DNA of 64,000 nt from NCBI GenBank assembly GCA_048217285.1, contig DBFWVW010000067.1, positions 13,306 to 77,305 on the forward strand. Direction: 5' to 3'. A program made the position numbers and the translations under genes. Of this stretch, positions 24,971-34,257 are shown piece by piece (the first letter of the stretch is position 1; every line of letters starts with the position of its first letter). Source of the stretch: CAG-103 sp048217285. Its GTDB lineage: Bacteria; Bacillota; Clostridia; Oscillospirales; Oscillospiraceae. The notes beneath the pieces were generated by a model that ran no database searches, was not told the origin of the DNA, and worked only from the letters and a program-made list of their open reading frames with translations.

Positions 24971-25642
24971 ATGCACCGCATTTTTATCGTGGAGGATGAC
25001 GCGGCTATTACCGCCGCGTTGCAAAAGCATCTGACGACGTGGGGCTTTGATGTGCGCTGCGCGGAGGATTTTCGCAATGTGCTCGCCGAGTGCACGGCGT
25101 TTGATCCGCAGCTCGTGCTGCTGGACATCACGCTCCCGTTTTATAACGGTTATCACTGGTGTCAGGAGCTGCGGCGCGTGTCGAACGTGCCGGTCGTGTT
25201 CCTCTCCTCGGTATCGGACAATATGAATATCGTCATGGCCATGAATATGGGCGGCGACGATTTCATCGCCAAGCCCTTTGACCTGAATGTGCTGCTGGCG
25301 AAGATCCAGGCCATTTTGCGCCGCACGTATGATTTTGCCGCGCCGGCGCCCACGCTCGAGCACCGCGGCGCCGTGCTCAACACGGCGGACGCGAGCCTGA
25401 CGTATCAGGGGCAGCGCATCGAGCTGACGAAAAACGACTATCGCATCCTGCAGACGCTGCTCGAGCGCAAGGGCAGCGTCGTCAGCCGCGAGACGCTCAT
25501 GGAAAAGCTCTGGGAGACGGACAGCTTCGTGGACGAAAACACGCTCACGGTCAACATCGCCCGCCTGCGCCGCAAGCTCGAGGCCGCCGGTCTGCCGGAC
25601 TATATCACGACGAAAAAGGGCCTCGGCTATCTCATCGAGTGA
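24971..25642 (+). CDS. BceR-like response regulator
   Basis: A 223-residue OmpR-type response regulator. The receiver domain spans about residues 1-115 with the acidic pair EDD (9-11), phospho-acceptor Asp52 (LLDITLPF) and Lys near 101 (AKPFD); the winged-helix DNA-binding domain fills the rest. The start at 24971 was chosen because the receiver begins there (HRIFIVEDD) with a GGGAGGG site upstream. With the sensor kinase and FtsX-type ABC transporter that follow, it forms a peptide-antibiotic sensing and detoxification module of the Bce type. A BceR-like box is present before the transporter genes. Confidence 0.93.
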   Translation: MHRIFIVEDDAAITAALQKHLTTWGFDVRCAEDFRNVLAECTAFDPQLVLLDITLPFYNGYHWCQELRRVSNVPVVFLSSVSDNMNIVMAMNMGGDDFIAKPFDLNVLLAKIQAILRRTYDFAAPAPTLEHRGAVLNTADASLTYQGQRIELTKNDYRILQTLLERKGSVVSRETLMEKLWETDSFVDENTLTVNIARLRRKLEAAGLPDYITTKKGLGYLIE

Positions 25643-25655
25643 GGGGGAAGCGGTC

Positions 25656-26639
25656 ATGTTTGGGGCCTATGTGAAGGAAAACCGCAAGGCGCTCATTGCG
25701 CTGGCGGTCTACACGGCCGTGTTCGCGCTCGTGTTCTGGCTCTACCGGCTGCCGCTGGGCGCGGCGGGGTACGCGGCGCTCGTGTGCCTGTTTTTGCTGC
25801 TGATCTGGTTTGCGGTCGATTACCGGCGCTTTGCCGCGCGCCTGCGCCTGCTGCGGCGGCTGGAGCAGGAGATCACGCTCAGCACCGAGCAGCTGCCGGA
25901 GCCGGACGGGATGCTCGAGGCGCAGTATCAGGCGCTCGTGCGCGCGCTCGACACAGACCGGCGCGCGCAGATGACGCGCAGCCAGCAGGGATATCAGGAG
26001 CTGGTGGAGTATTACACCGTCTGGGCGCACCAGATCAAAACGCCCATCGCCGCCATGCGCCTGCTGCTGCAGGACGCGGAGACGGATGAGCAGCGCGCCC
26101 TGCTCGAGCAGCTGCAGAGCGTGGAGCAGTATGTGGAGATGGTGCTCGGCTACCTGCGGCTCGAGAGCACGTCGTCGGACTATGTCATCCGCAATTATGC
26201 GCTCGACGATATTGTCCGGCAGGCGGTGCGGAAGTTCGCGTCCCAGTTCATCCGCCGCAAGCTGCGTCTGGAGTACGCGCCGCTGAATACGAATGTCATC
26301 ACGGACGAGAAGTGGCTGCTGTTCGTCATCGAGCAGGTGCTCTCGAATGCGCTCAAGTATACGCGCAGCGGTTCGGTCTCCATCACGCTTGAGGCGCCGA
26401 AGACCCTCTGCATTCGCGACACGGGCATCGGCATCGCGCCGGAGGATCTGCCGCGTGCATTTGAAAAGGGCTTCACCGGCTGCAACGGTCGCACGGACAA
26501 GCGCGCGACCGGCATCGGCCTGTACCTCTGCCGCCACATCCTGGGAAAGCTCGGCCATACGATCGCCATCACGTCGGAGGTCGGCGTGGGTACGACGGTG
26601 CGCATCGGCCTTGCGCAGGACGCGCTCGAGGTCGAGTGA
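25656..26639 (+). CDS. BceS-like sensor histidine kinase
   Basis: A 327-residue intramembrane-sensing kinase. Two close membrane helices (about residues 10-28 and 36-52) with almost no extracellular loop are the mark of BceS-type sensors, which rely on their ABC transporter to detect the drug. The H-box is AHQIKTPIAA (His125), followed by the N-box SNALKYT and the G-box GIGIAPEDL. It lies 13 bases after the regulator gene and is followed by the transporter operon. Confidence 0.93.
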   Translation: MFGAYVKENRKALIALAVYTAVFALVFWLYRLPLGAAGYAALVCLFLLLIWFAVDYRRFAARLRLLRRLEQEITLSTEQLPEPDGMLEAQYQALVRALDTDRRAQMTRSQQGYQELVEYYTVWAHQIKTPIAAMRLLLQDAETDEQRALLEQLQSVEQYVEMVLGYLRLESTSSDYVIRNYALDDIVRQAVRKFASQFIRRKLRLEYAPLNTNVITDEKWLLFVIEQVLSNALKYTRSGSVSITLEAPKTLCIRDTGIGIAPEDLPRAFEKGFTGCNGRTDKRATGIGLYLCRHILGKLGHTIAITSEVGVGTTVRIGLAQDALEVE

Positions 26640-26642
26640 GCC

Positions 26643-26716
26643 TTACAGAATCGTAAGTTTCCGCCGGGAAAATGTAAGCCAGATGCATGGCAGCCATTTC
26701 CCCGGCGGTTTATACT
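26643..26716 (+). promoter_or_regulatory. BceR-like operator and inverted repeat before the ABC transporter
   Basis: TTACA-GAAT-CGTAA (26643-26656) matches the BceR-type consensus TNACA-N4-TGTAA with one mismatch, and a TGTAA half-site follows at 26673. A 14-bp inverted repeat with one mismatch (26661-26674 with 26695-26708) and the TATACT at 26711-26716 come next. The repeat may terminate the kinase transcript; the TATACT is the probable -10 of the transporter promoter, which lacks a good -35 as expected for an activated promoter. Confidence 0.55.
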
Positions 26717-26746
26717 GAGCCTGTCAATACACAGGAGGTAACAGTC

Positions 26747-27514
26747 ATGTCGTTTTTGGAAGTTCGTCACGTTCAGAAAATTTATACCACCCGCTTCGGC
26801 GGCACGAAGGTGCAGGCGCTCAGTGATGTGAATTTCACGGTCGAGAAGGGCGAATACGTCGCCATCATGGGTGAGAGCGGCAGCGGTAAGACCACGCTGC
26901 TCAACATTCTCGCCGCGCTCGACAAGGCCACCGGCGGCGACGTCGTGCTCGACGGCCGGCCGCTGAGCGCGATCCCCGAGCGGGAGATCGCGGCGTTTCG
27001 CCGCTCGCAGCTGGGCTTCGTGTTCCAGGAGTTCAACCTGCTCGACACGTTCTCCGTGCAGGATAATATCTTCCTGCCGCTCGTGCTCGCCGGCCGGCCG
27101 TATACGGAGATGGCCGCGCGCCTCGCGCCCATCGCCCGGCAGCTCGGCATCGCAGAGCTGCTGCAGAAGTTCCCATATGAGCTCTCCGGCGGACAGAAGC
27201 AGCGCGTAGCCGTTGCCCGCGCGCTCATCACGCAGCCAAAGCTCGTGCTCGCCGACGAGCCGACCGGCGCGCTCGATTCGCGCGCAACGGACGAGCTGCT
27301 GCATCTGTTCGAGGAGATCAACCACAGCGGCCAGACCATCCTCATGGTCACGCACTCGGTCAAGGCGGCCAGCCACGCCTCGCGTGTGCTGTTCATCAAG
27401 GACGGCGAGGTGTTCCACGAGATCTATCGCGGCGAGAGCACGGACGAGCAGCTCTACCAGAAGGTCGCCGATACGCTCACGATGCTGGCAACGGGCGGTG
27501 AGCACCATGCGTAA
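26747..27514 (+). CDS. BceA-like ABC transporter ATP-binding protein
   Basis: A 255-residue ATPase of the MacB/LolD/BceA class: Walker A GESGSGKTT (about residues 44-52), Q-loop FQEFNLLD, signature LSGGQKQR, Walker B VLADEPTGALD and the H-loop THS. It starts at the ATG of 26747 with AGGAGG upstream. It powers the FtsX-type permease encoded next, which it overlaps by 8 bases. Known homologues confer resistance to bacitracin, nisin-like lantibiotics or host peptides; which one applies here is unknown. Confidence 0.93.
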   Translation: MSFLEVRHVQKIYTTRFGGTKVQALSDVNFTVEKGEYVAIMGESGSGKTTLLNILAALDKATGGDVVLDGRPLSAIPEREIAAFRRSQLGFVFQEFNLLDTFSVQDNIFLPLVLAGRPYTEMAARLAPIARQLGIAELLQKFPYELSGGQKQRVAVARALITQPKLVLADEPTGALDSRATDELLHLFEEINHSGQTILMVTHSVKAASHASRVLFIKDGEVFHEIYRGESTDEQLYQKVADTLTMLATGGEHHA

Positions 27515-29534
27515 TCTCTACCCGCGTCTGGCGGCGACGAATCTGAAGAAAAACCGCCAGTTCTACCTGCCGTATCTGCTGGCCTGCATCGTGATCGTGG
27601 CGCTGTTTTGCATCATCCTCACGCTCGCGAGCGATCCCTATCTCGGCCAGATGCAGCACGGCGGCAGCATCGGTGAGGTGCTCGGCGTCGGCGTGTGGAT
27701 CATGGCGCTGTTTTCCGCCATCATCCTCTTTTATACGAACACTACCTTCACCAAGCAGCGCAAGCGCGAGTTTGCCATCTACAACATCCTCGGCATGGAA
27801 AAGCGCCACATTTCCTACGTGCTCTTCTGGGAGTCGCTGTACACGGCGGCCATGGCGCTGTTTTTCGGCCTCGTGGCGGCGGGGGTGTTTTCCAAGCTCC
27901 TGCAGCTCGTGCTCGTGCGGCTCATCGGCGGGGAGAACACGTTCGGGCTGAACATCAGCCTGATGAGCGTCGGCTATACGGCGGCGTTTTTCGGCGCGCT
28001 GTTTTTGCTGCTGCTGCTCAACACCATCCGCATCATCCATCTGTCCAACCCCGTGCAGCTGCTGCACGGCAGCAGCGAGGGCGAGCGCGAGCCGCGCAGT
28101 AAGTGGATCCTTGCGCTGCTCGGTGCGGTGTGCCTCGCCGCGGGTTATATCATGTCCCTGCGCACAAGCTCGGCCTATGCTGCCATTGAGTATTTCTTCC
28201 CGGCGGTCATCCTCGTCATCATCGGCACATATCTCGTGTTCATCGCGCTGAGTATCGTCATCCTCAAGGCGCTGCGCAAAAACCGGCGCTACTACTATAA
28301 AACCAGCCACTTTGCCACGGTCTCCGGTCTCATCTACCGCATGAAGCGCAACGCAGCCGGCCTTGCGAGCATCTGCATCCTCTCGACGATGGTGCTCGTG
28401 ACGGTCTCGACCACGGTGAGCCTGTATCGCGGGCTGGATGCTTATGCCGCCGCGCGCTGGCCGCAGGACGTGGAGCTCACGCTTATGGCCGCCAGTGAAA
28501 CGGACGAAGTCCCGGATGTCGCTCCGGTCGTGCAGGCGGTCGATGCCGCCGTGGCGGGCACGGGGCTCACACAGAGCAATGTCCACGGCTATCGCTCACT
28601 CAATCTGTCCATGATGCGCGAGGATGATACGACGCTTGATGTTACGCACGTGACGCAGACGTCGTATCAGAGCTCCAACGCGCTCGCCGTCTGGGTCACG
28701 GACGCCGACGGCTATGCCAGCCTGACGGGCGAGCCCGTCACGCTCGCGCCGGACGAGGCCCTCGCCTGGACGGACGGCAAGCCCTTCGGCGATACGGTGA
28801 CGATCTGCGGCCGCACGTTCCGCCTGCGGCATCTCGACAGCTTCCCGCTCGACAGCGGCAACGCCATCATGGGCTTACGCACGCTTTACCTGGTCGTGCC
28901 GGATCTTGACAGTATGCTCGAGCTGCGCGCACGGCAAAATGACCATGCAAAGGAGAACGGCGGCACACTCAGCATGCTCAACTATATGTATCAGTTCGAC
29001 CTCTCCGGCACGGACGCCGAGCAGCTGGACGCGCTGCACGCACTGCTCAGTGACCCCGGGTTTGAATCTGCTGCCGCGGCGGCGAACGTGGGCTACTCGA
29101 CCGATATGCGCGCCGACGGCTATCCCGAGCTGCGCAGCATGTACGGCGGATTATTGTTCCTCGGCTTTTTCCTCGGGTTCGTGTTCCTGCTTGCGAGGGT
29201 GCTCATTATCTACTACAAGCAGGTCTCCGAGGGCTATGACGACCGCGGCCGCTTCCGCATCATGCAGCAGGTCGGCATGACGCCGAAGGAGGTCAAGGCG
29301 ACCATCCGCACGCAGGTGCTGCTCATGTTCTTCCTGCCGCTCGTCACGGCGGCGGTCCACATTGCGTTTGCTTTCCCGCTCGTCAAGCAGATCGTGTTTG
29401 CCTTCGGCGTGCAGAACGTGCAGCTGTTTTTGATGTGCACGCTTGGAACGTTTGCGGTCTTTGCGCTGCTGTACACGCTCGTGTATGTACTCACAGCGCG
29501 GACGTATTACCGCATCATCAGCGCGAGGGCGTGA
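27507..29534 (+). CDS. BceB-like FtsX-family permease
   Basis: A 675-residue permease with the ten-helix BceB layout: one helix near residue 25, a cluster around residues 55-240, a large extracellular domain (about 325-530) between helices, and three carboxyl-terminal helices. FtsX domains are seen at both ends. The big outer domain is the drug- or lipid-intermediate-sensing part of Bce transporters. The ATG at 27507 overlaps the ATPase gene; the open frame extending back to 27213 is chance. A bidirectional terminator follows. Confidence 0.92.
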   Translation: MRNLYPRLAATNLKKNRQFYLPYLLACIVIVALFCIILTLASDPYLGQMQHGGSIGEVLGVGVWIMALFSAIILFYTNTTFTKQRKREFAIYNILGMEKRHISYVLFWESLYTAAMALFFGLVAAGVFSKLLQLVLVRLIGGENTFGLNISLMSVGYTAAFFGALFLLLLLNTIRIIHLSNPVQLLHGSSEGEREPRSKWILALLGAVCLAAGYIMSLRTSSAYAAIEYFFPAVILVIIGTYLVFIALSIVILKALRKNRRYYYKTSHFATVSGLIYRMKRNAAGLASICILSTMVLVTVSTTVSLYRGLDAYAAARWPQDVELTLMAASETDEVPDVAPVVQAVDAAVAGTGLTQSNVHGYRSLNLSMMREDDTTLDVTHVTQTSYQSSNALAVWVTDADGYASLTGEPVTLAPDEALAWTDGKPFGDTVTICGRTFRLRHLDSFPLDSGNAIMGLRTLYLVVPDLDSMLELRARQNDHAKENGGTLSMLNYMYQFDLSGTDAEQLDALHALLSDPGFESAAAAANVGYSTDMRADGYPELRSMYGGLLFLGFFLGFVFLLARVLIIYYKQVSEGYDDRGRFRIMQQVGMTPKEVKATIRTQVLLMFFLPLVTAAVHIAFAFPLVKQIVFAFGVQNVQLFLMCTLGTFAVFALLYTLVYVLTARTYYRIISARA

Positions 29535-29546
29535 CGGCACACAAAT

Positions 29547-29585
29547 AGAAAATGTCCACACAGGCATTGCCTGTGCGGACATTTT
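29547..29585. terminator. Bidirectional terminator
   Basis: A stem of about 18 bp with one mismatch (AAAATGTCC...CAGGCA against TGCCTG...GGACATTTT) between convergent genes, flanked by A-run and T-run, so it works both ways. Confidence 0.9.
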
Positions 29586-29598
29586 TGCAGGTACGGCC

Positions 29599-31212
29599 TC
29601 AGCCCCAGAGGGCAGTCAGCATGGGGATGATCTGCTTTTTGCGGCTCATCACGCCGGGCAGAAACACGGAGTTTTCCTTCGGCTCGACCGAGAAGGCGGA
29701 GCGGATCGTGTCATCATTGCCGATGTAGAGCAGGTTCGTGCCCTCCAGGAGCACGTCCGTGATCATGAGCGCGATCATGTCATAATGCTGCTGCTCGAGC
29801 TTCGTGGCCATGACGGCCAGCAGCTCCTCCTTGCGCTCAAGCACCTTGGCGGAGTCGAGCGACGTGACCTGACCAACGCCGAGATAATGATCGGCAATGT
29901 GGAACTCCTTGAAGTCGGTAAAGCACAGCTCGTCGGCAGATTTGTCGCCCGCGCTCGAGGCGGCAAAGAGCAGGTTGCCCAGTTCCTTGAGCGAGATGTT
30001 GGCGATACGGGCCATGCGCTCGGCCATGGCAACGTCGCGCTTCGTGCAGGTGGGGGATTTGAACATGACCGTGTCGGACAAAATGGCGCCCGCCATCAAT
30101 CCGGCCATGTTCGGCGACGGCATGACGCCGTGCTCCTGATACATATTGGTGATGATGGTCGTCGTGCTGCCGACAGGTTCGTTGCGTACACGGATGGGCT
30201 GCGTGGTCTGAATATCGGCCAAACGGTGGTGGTCGATGATCTCCAGAATTTCCGCCTGCTCGAGTCCGGGCACGGCCTGTGCCAGCTCATTGTGGTCCAC
30301 AAGCACGACGCGCTTGCGCCGCGGCCGCAGCAGGTGATACCGGGAGAGCGTGCCGACGACCTTTTCATTCTCGTCGAGCACGGGGTAGCAGCGGTAGCGG
30401 CTCTCGAGCACGACCTCGCGCACGTCGTCGATGTAATCGTCGAGGTGGAAGCTGACCATGTCCTTCGTCCGGCACGGGCGGGAGATCGGGATCGCCTGAT
30501 AGACCAGACGCGCCACGCGGCTGGCGTCGAGCGGGGTGGAGATAATGCAGGTCTTGCCGGCGTTGTCCAGCCACGCCGGGTCTACGTCGGTCTGGCACAG
30601 AATGATGCACTGTACGCCGACGTCGAGCGCGCGGCGGATCATATCCGGCTGGTTGCCACAGAGGACGATGCTGTCCGGATCGGAGAAGAGCAGGTTGTCG
30701 CAGCTTTGCGGCAGGGCGATCGTCACGACGCCGGACACGCTGTCGACCTGGTCGGCGCCGTCATTGAGGATGCGCCCCTCGATCACACTCAGGAGGTTGA
30801 ACAGCGGCAGGGCGTCTACGTGCCGGTCGCTGATCGTGCGCATACTGTAGGCCGCAATGTCGCCGGCGGAGAGCATGCCGTAGAGCGTGCCGTCCTCGTT
30901 GATGATGGGCATGGCCGAAATGTTCTGGTCGCGCATGATGTGCCAGGCCCGGTCCATCGTGACGGTGGAGTTGAGCGCCGGCGGCGTATCGTAATCCAGA
31001 TCACGCACCTGCGTGCGCACATTGCTCAGCGTTCGCGGTGCACGAAAGCCGAAGCGGTCAAGCAGACGCTGCGTCTCGTCGCTGATGTGACCGAGATGCG
31101 CGGCCACATAGTCGCGGTCACCAAGCGCGTTGCGCAGGGCAGCATAGGAAATAGCGGCCACAACGGAGTCCGTGTCCGGGTTCCGGTGACCAGTGACGTA
31201 AATTTCATTCAT
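29599..31212 (-). CDS. Mn-dependent inorganic pyrophosphatase, CBS/DRTGG-DHH type
   Basis: A 537-residue family II pyrophosphatase. The DHH catalytic domain is split: its start has GHRNPDTDS (metal ligands, about residues 7-15), then come a CBS motif, a DRTGG-like insert and a second CBS motif, then IIDHHRLAD (DHH motif, about 315) and the DHHA2 domain with TDVLLEGT. Nucleotides binding to the CBS pair regulate such enzymes. It hydrolyses pyrophosphate made by biosynthesis. The start at 31212 was chosen for AAAGGAG nine bases upstream; an ATG eight codons earlier has no such site. Confidence 0.92.
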   Translation of the reverse strand: MNEIYVTGHRNPDTDSVVAAISYAALRNALGDRDYVAAHLGHISDETQRLLDRFGFRAPRTLSNVRTQVRDLDYDTPPALNSTVTMDRAWHIMRDQNISAMPIINEDGTLYGMLSAGDIAAYSMRTISDRHVDALPLFNLLSVIEGRILNDGADQVDSVSGVVTIALPQSCDNLLFSDPDSIVLCGNQPDMIRRALDVGVQCIILCQTDVDPAWLDNAGKTCIISTPLDASRVARLVYQAIPISRPCRTKDMVSFHLDDYIDDVREVVLESRYRCYPVLDENEKVVGTLSRYHLLRPRRKRVVLVDHNELAQAVPGLEQAEILEIIDHHRLADIQTTQPIRVRNEPVGSTTTIITNMYQEHGVMPSPNMAGLMAGAILSDTVMFKSPTCTKRDVAMAERMARIANISLKELGNLLFAASSAGDKSADELCFTDFKEFHIADHYLGVGQVTSLDSAKVLERKEELLAVMATKLEQQHYDMIALMITDVLLEGTNLLYIGNDDTIRSAFSVEPKENSVFLPGVMSRKKQIIPMLTALWG

Positions 31213-31392
31213 GAAGTGAGGCTCCTTTGGTTTCATGCTTGGACAGACAATACTATAATAAGCCGGCCTGCCTTGTCAACGATTGTTTGGAAAAGTACAA
31301 AATCTGTCCGGTTTGTTGGCAGCGTTCCGGCTGTGGTCAGACCAGAGCCGTTGTGCGAGACGATAAAAATGGTGGCACCTGCCGAAAAGACG

Positions 31393-31449
31393 TTGCACAT
31401 TGTCAAAAAATATGCTATCTTTGGTTCATGCGGCTGCTGGTTGAACCAG
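31393..31449 (+). promoter_or_regulatory. Promoter and FadR-type operator of the dehydratase operon
   Basis: TTGCAC (31393-31398), 17 bases, TATCTT (31416-31421) form the promoter. Downstream, the perfect palindrome CTGGTTGAACCAG (31437-31449) contains TGGTTGAACCA, an exact match to the FadR-subfamily consensus TNGTNNNACNA. The last gene of this operon encodes a FadR-type regulator, so autoregulation is likely. The rest of 31213-31392 shows nothing I can name. Confidence 0.7.
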
Positions 31450-31506
31450 ACTGTGCTCTGGCCAACCGGTATATCTGTGATGAAAAGTGAGAGGTGGAAG
31501 CAAACC

Positions 31507-32703
31507 ATGAAAGACCTGAAGCATCTGATTTATTTTGAGAATCTGCTGCAGGAGGCCAACAACGAGCTGGTACAGCAGGCCAAGGCGGAGGGGGAACACG
31601 CCCTGGGCTACACCTGCTATTTCGTGCCGGAGACGCTGCTGAACCTGCCCGGCTGCTTTTCGAGCCGCCTGCGTGCGCCGAACACCGGCAGCATCGACGT
31701 GGGCACGTACTATATGTCGAGCAAGATCTGCTCGTATACCCGCAGCATTCTCGAGCGCGGCATCGAGGGCGGCTATGACTATCTCGACGCGCTGCTCTCG
31801 TCCGAGACGTGCCAGATGATGCACCGCGGGCACGAGCATTTTGAGATTCTCGGCTTGGTGAAGGAGAAAAACCCGCAGTTTTTCATGAGTATGATGGACG
31901 TGCCGTTCTCAGACGAGGACTTCGCCGTCGATCACTATGAAGAGCAGCTGCGCCGCAAGGTGCTCGAGCCGCTGCACGAGACCTACGGCATCGACATCTC
32001 CGACAAGGCGATCCCCGCCGCGATCAAAGACCACAATGAGATCTCCCGCATCATCACAGAGATCGGCGACCTACGCAAGGCGGAAAATCCGGTCATCACG
32101 GGGTACGAATTTCATGTCATCCAGCTCGTGAGCCAGGTGTGTCCGCACAAGCGGATCCTGCCGTATCTCCGGCAGACGCTCACCGAGCTCAAGCGCCGCA
32201 AGGCGGACCCGCAGCCGTGGTTCCGCGTGCGTCTGGTCGTGACCGGTAGCGAGATCGACGATCCCGCGTTCACGAAGCTCATCGAGGACTGCGGCGCCAT
32301 GGTCGTGGCTGACCGCTACTGTTACGGCAGTCTACCCAGCCGCGAGCAGATCAAGATCCTCGATGGGGAGACGCCGCTGCGCGCCGTCGCCCGCCACTAT
32401 CTGCGCACGAGCCAGTGCCCGCGCTTCATGGAGCGGGCGCGTTCGGATGGCCGCCGCACCTACATCCGCGACCTGTGCAGGGAATACAGTGCCGACGGCG
32501 TGCTCTATGAGCAGATGAAGTTCTGCGAGTTCTGGAGCTATGAGCGTGTGCTCGGTGTGCACATTCTGCAGGAGGAGCTGGGCATCCCGACCGTCGGCAT
32601 TGAAAAGGAGTATACCCTCGCCGGCGCCGGCCAGCTGCGCACGCGTATCCAGGCCTTTGTGGAGAGCCTGGAGATCAAACACATTCAGGGAGGGAATTCG
32701 TGA
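31507..32703 (+). CDS. 2-hydroxyacyl-CoA dehydratase family subunit (HgdB/BadD-like), small subunit
   Basis: A 398-residue protein of the 2-hydroxyglutaryl-CoA dehydratase D-component family, which binds a 4Fe-4S cluster and removes water from 2-hydroxyacyl-CoA through a ketyl radical, or reduces aromatic acyl-CoA. Cys residues in GYTCYF, SKICSYTR and SSETCQMM could supply cluster ligands. The carboxyl half has the family's CEFWSYERV followed by EEYTLAGAGQLRTR-type motif. It pairs with the larger subunit, whose ATG overlaps its stop. No activator ATPase (HgdC type) is near, so one must act from elsewhere. The substrate is unknown. The ATG at 31507 follows GAGAGGTGG. Confidence 0.8.
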   Translation: MKDLKHLIYFENLLQEANNELVQQAKAEGEHALGYTCYFVPETLLNLPGCFSSRLRAPNTGSIDVGTYYMSSKICSYTRSILERGIEGGYDYLDALLSSETCQMMHRGHEHFEILGLVKEKNPQFFMSMMDVPFSDEDFAVDHYEEQLRRKVLEPLHETYGIDISDKAIPAAIKDHNEISRIITEIGDLRKAENPVITGYEFHVIQLVSQVCPHKRILPYLRQTLTELKRRKADPQPWFRVRLVVTGSEIDDPAFTKLIEDCGAMVVADRYCYGSLPSREQIKILDGETPLRAVARHYLRTSQCPRFMERARSDGRRTYIRDLCREYSADGVLYEQMKFCEFWSYERVLGVHILQEELGIPTVGIEKEYTLAGAGQLRTRIQAFVESLEIKHIQGGNS

Positions 32704-34241
32704 TGGCTGATAAGAAGGGCAAGGGCGCCGGGAACCGTTTTCTCTCCGGCAGCAACATTGCAAAGCACCGCGAATGGCGCGGCCTGAAAGACACATGGTA
32801 CGACTATGTCGAGTGGGTCAAGGTACTCGGCGTCATGGGCGGTTTCGTGGCCAAGAGCCCGGTGCGCATCGCGCGCGGTATGCTGACCTACCGCTGGCTG
32901 GGCTCCTATCTCGCGGCGCTGAATATGATCGACCGCTGCGTCGAGGGCCTGCGCGGGCCGGCGCTGCGTGTGGCGCGCCTGTACCTCAACACGATCATGA
33001 AGGGGTCGACCAATTCCATTGCCGAGATGATGATGGGCGACCGCCGCTTTGGTGACAACGCCTTCGGCCGCACGCAGGTCGTGCTCGAGCAGACCATGTG
33101 CCCCGAGATCCTTGCAGGTTTTCCGAACCTGCGTCCCGCGCAGCTCGAGCCGTTCCAGGGCCTGCTGCTGTGCTACATGGATCAGGGCGCGAACCCGTAT
33201 TATATTGACGCTATGGAGAGCGTCGGCCTGCCGGCGGATTCCTGCCGCCTGTCGAACAATGCTGCCGGCGTCGCCATCCTCGACGAATTTCCGAAGATCG
33301 GCGCGTGCTGCATCTCCAACAATGCGCCGTGCGATTCCTCGACCATGAACAGCCAGCTCATCGAGCGCCACCTCGATGTGGACACGCTGCCGGCCGCCAT
33401 CCCCATGCGCTGGGAGGATCCGCACACGCGTAAGTACGCCCGTGCATCCCTGCGCCGTGTGATCGACTTTGTTGCGCAGCACACCGGCGAGACCTACGAC
33501 TGGGATGCCTGCCGTGCCATGATGGAAAAGCACAATGACGAGGTGCGCAACGAGCGGGAGAAGTGGAACTTCATGGCCACGCCCTATACCGCCGCCGCCC
33601 TCACGGTGCCAAACCTGTTCCATACGTACTACTATGCTTTCTCCGGCGGCCGCAACCCCGAGGTCATGAAGACCGAGAAAAAGGTCATGAAGATCCTTGA
33701 GCAGGCGTATATGAGCAAGACCAACTGCTTCCCCAAGACGCGCTACCGCGCCATTACCTGGGGCGGCCCGCCGTGTTACTGGCTGCAGTTCCCGAACTGG
33801 CTGTATAACTGCTGGGGCATCCTCGTGATCGCCGGCATGGACTTGTTCTCCGGCAACGTGCTCATCGACACGACGGACGAAGAATCCATGCTCGACGGCA
33901 TTGCCCGCAACTACGAGACTGGTGTCATGCGCCGCCATCTGACCGGCGGCTGGCAGCACCTCGTGGAGTTCTGGGACGAGGCGGAGAAGTTCCACTGCGA
34001 CATGGTCATCCTGCACGATGACATCACCTGCAAGGGCGCGCTCGGCCTCATGGGCGTTATTCTCGACCAGGCGAAGGAGAAGAAGACGAAGCTCATGATG
34101 GTCTCGAACGATATGTTTGACCACCGCACCGTCTCCCGCGCCGACATCCGCCAGCAGGTCAATGACTATATGTATTCCGTCATGCAGGCAGAGCCGCTCG
34201 ATGCGTCCCTGCTGCAGTATGATGATTACGAAGGCTGGTAA
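32703..34241 (+). CDS. 2-hydroxyacyl-CoA dehydratase family subunit, large subunit
   Basis: A 512-residue second D-component-like subunit with the family pattern of Cys residues (EQTMCPEIL near 138, GACCISNNAPC near 205, and NCWGILVIAGM and DDITCKG later). It forms the heterodimeric iron-sulfur enzyme with the preceding protein. Its ATG lies in the TGATG junction at 32701-32705, with GGGAGGG upstream; a GTG one codon earlier is possible. The next genes are a 53-residue membrane peptide and a FadR-type regulator, which suggests an inducible catabolic or respiratory operon. Confidence 0.8.
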   Translation: MADKKGKGAGNRFLSGSNIAKHREWRGLKDTWYDYVEWVKVLGVMGGFVAKSPVRIARGMLTYRWLGSYLAALNMIDRCVEGLRGPALRVARLYLNTIMKGSTNSIAEMMMGDRRFGDNAFGRTQVVLEQTMCPEILAGFPNLRPAQLEPFQGLLLCYMDQGANPYYIDAMESVGLPADSCRLSNNAAGVAILDEFPKIGACCISNNAPCDSSTMNSQLIERHLDVDTLPAAIPMRWEDPHTRKYARASLRRVIDFVAQHTGETYDWDACRAMMEKHNDEVRNEREKWNFMATPYTAAALTVPNLFHTYYYAFSGGRNPEVMKTEKKVMKILEQAYMSKTNCFPKTRYRAITWGGPPCYWLQFPNWLYNCWGILVIAGMDLFSGNVLIDTTDEESMLDGIARNYETGVMRRHLTGGWQHLVEFWDEAEKFHCDMVILHDDITCKGALGLMGVILDQAKEKKTKLMMVSNDMFDHRTVSRADIRQQVNDYMYSVMQAEPLDASLLQYDDYEGW

Positions 34242-34257
34242 ATAGGAGGAAATGATG

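Noticed and set aside
29443..31506. Very long upstream extension of the dehydratase small subunit
   Set aside because: It is antisense to the pyrophosphatase gene; the true start at 31507 has a ribosome site, and a promoter and operator lie just upstream.
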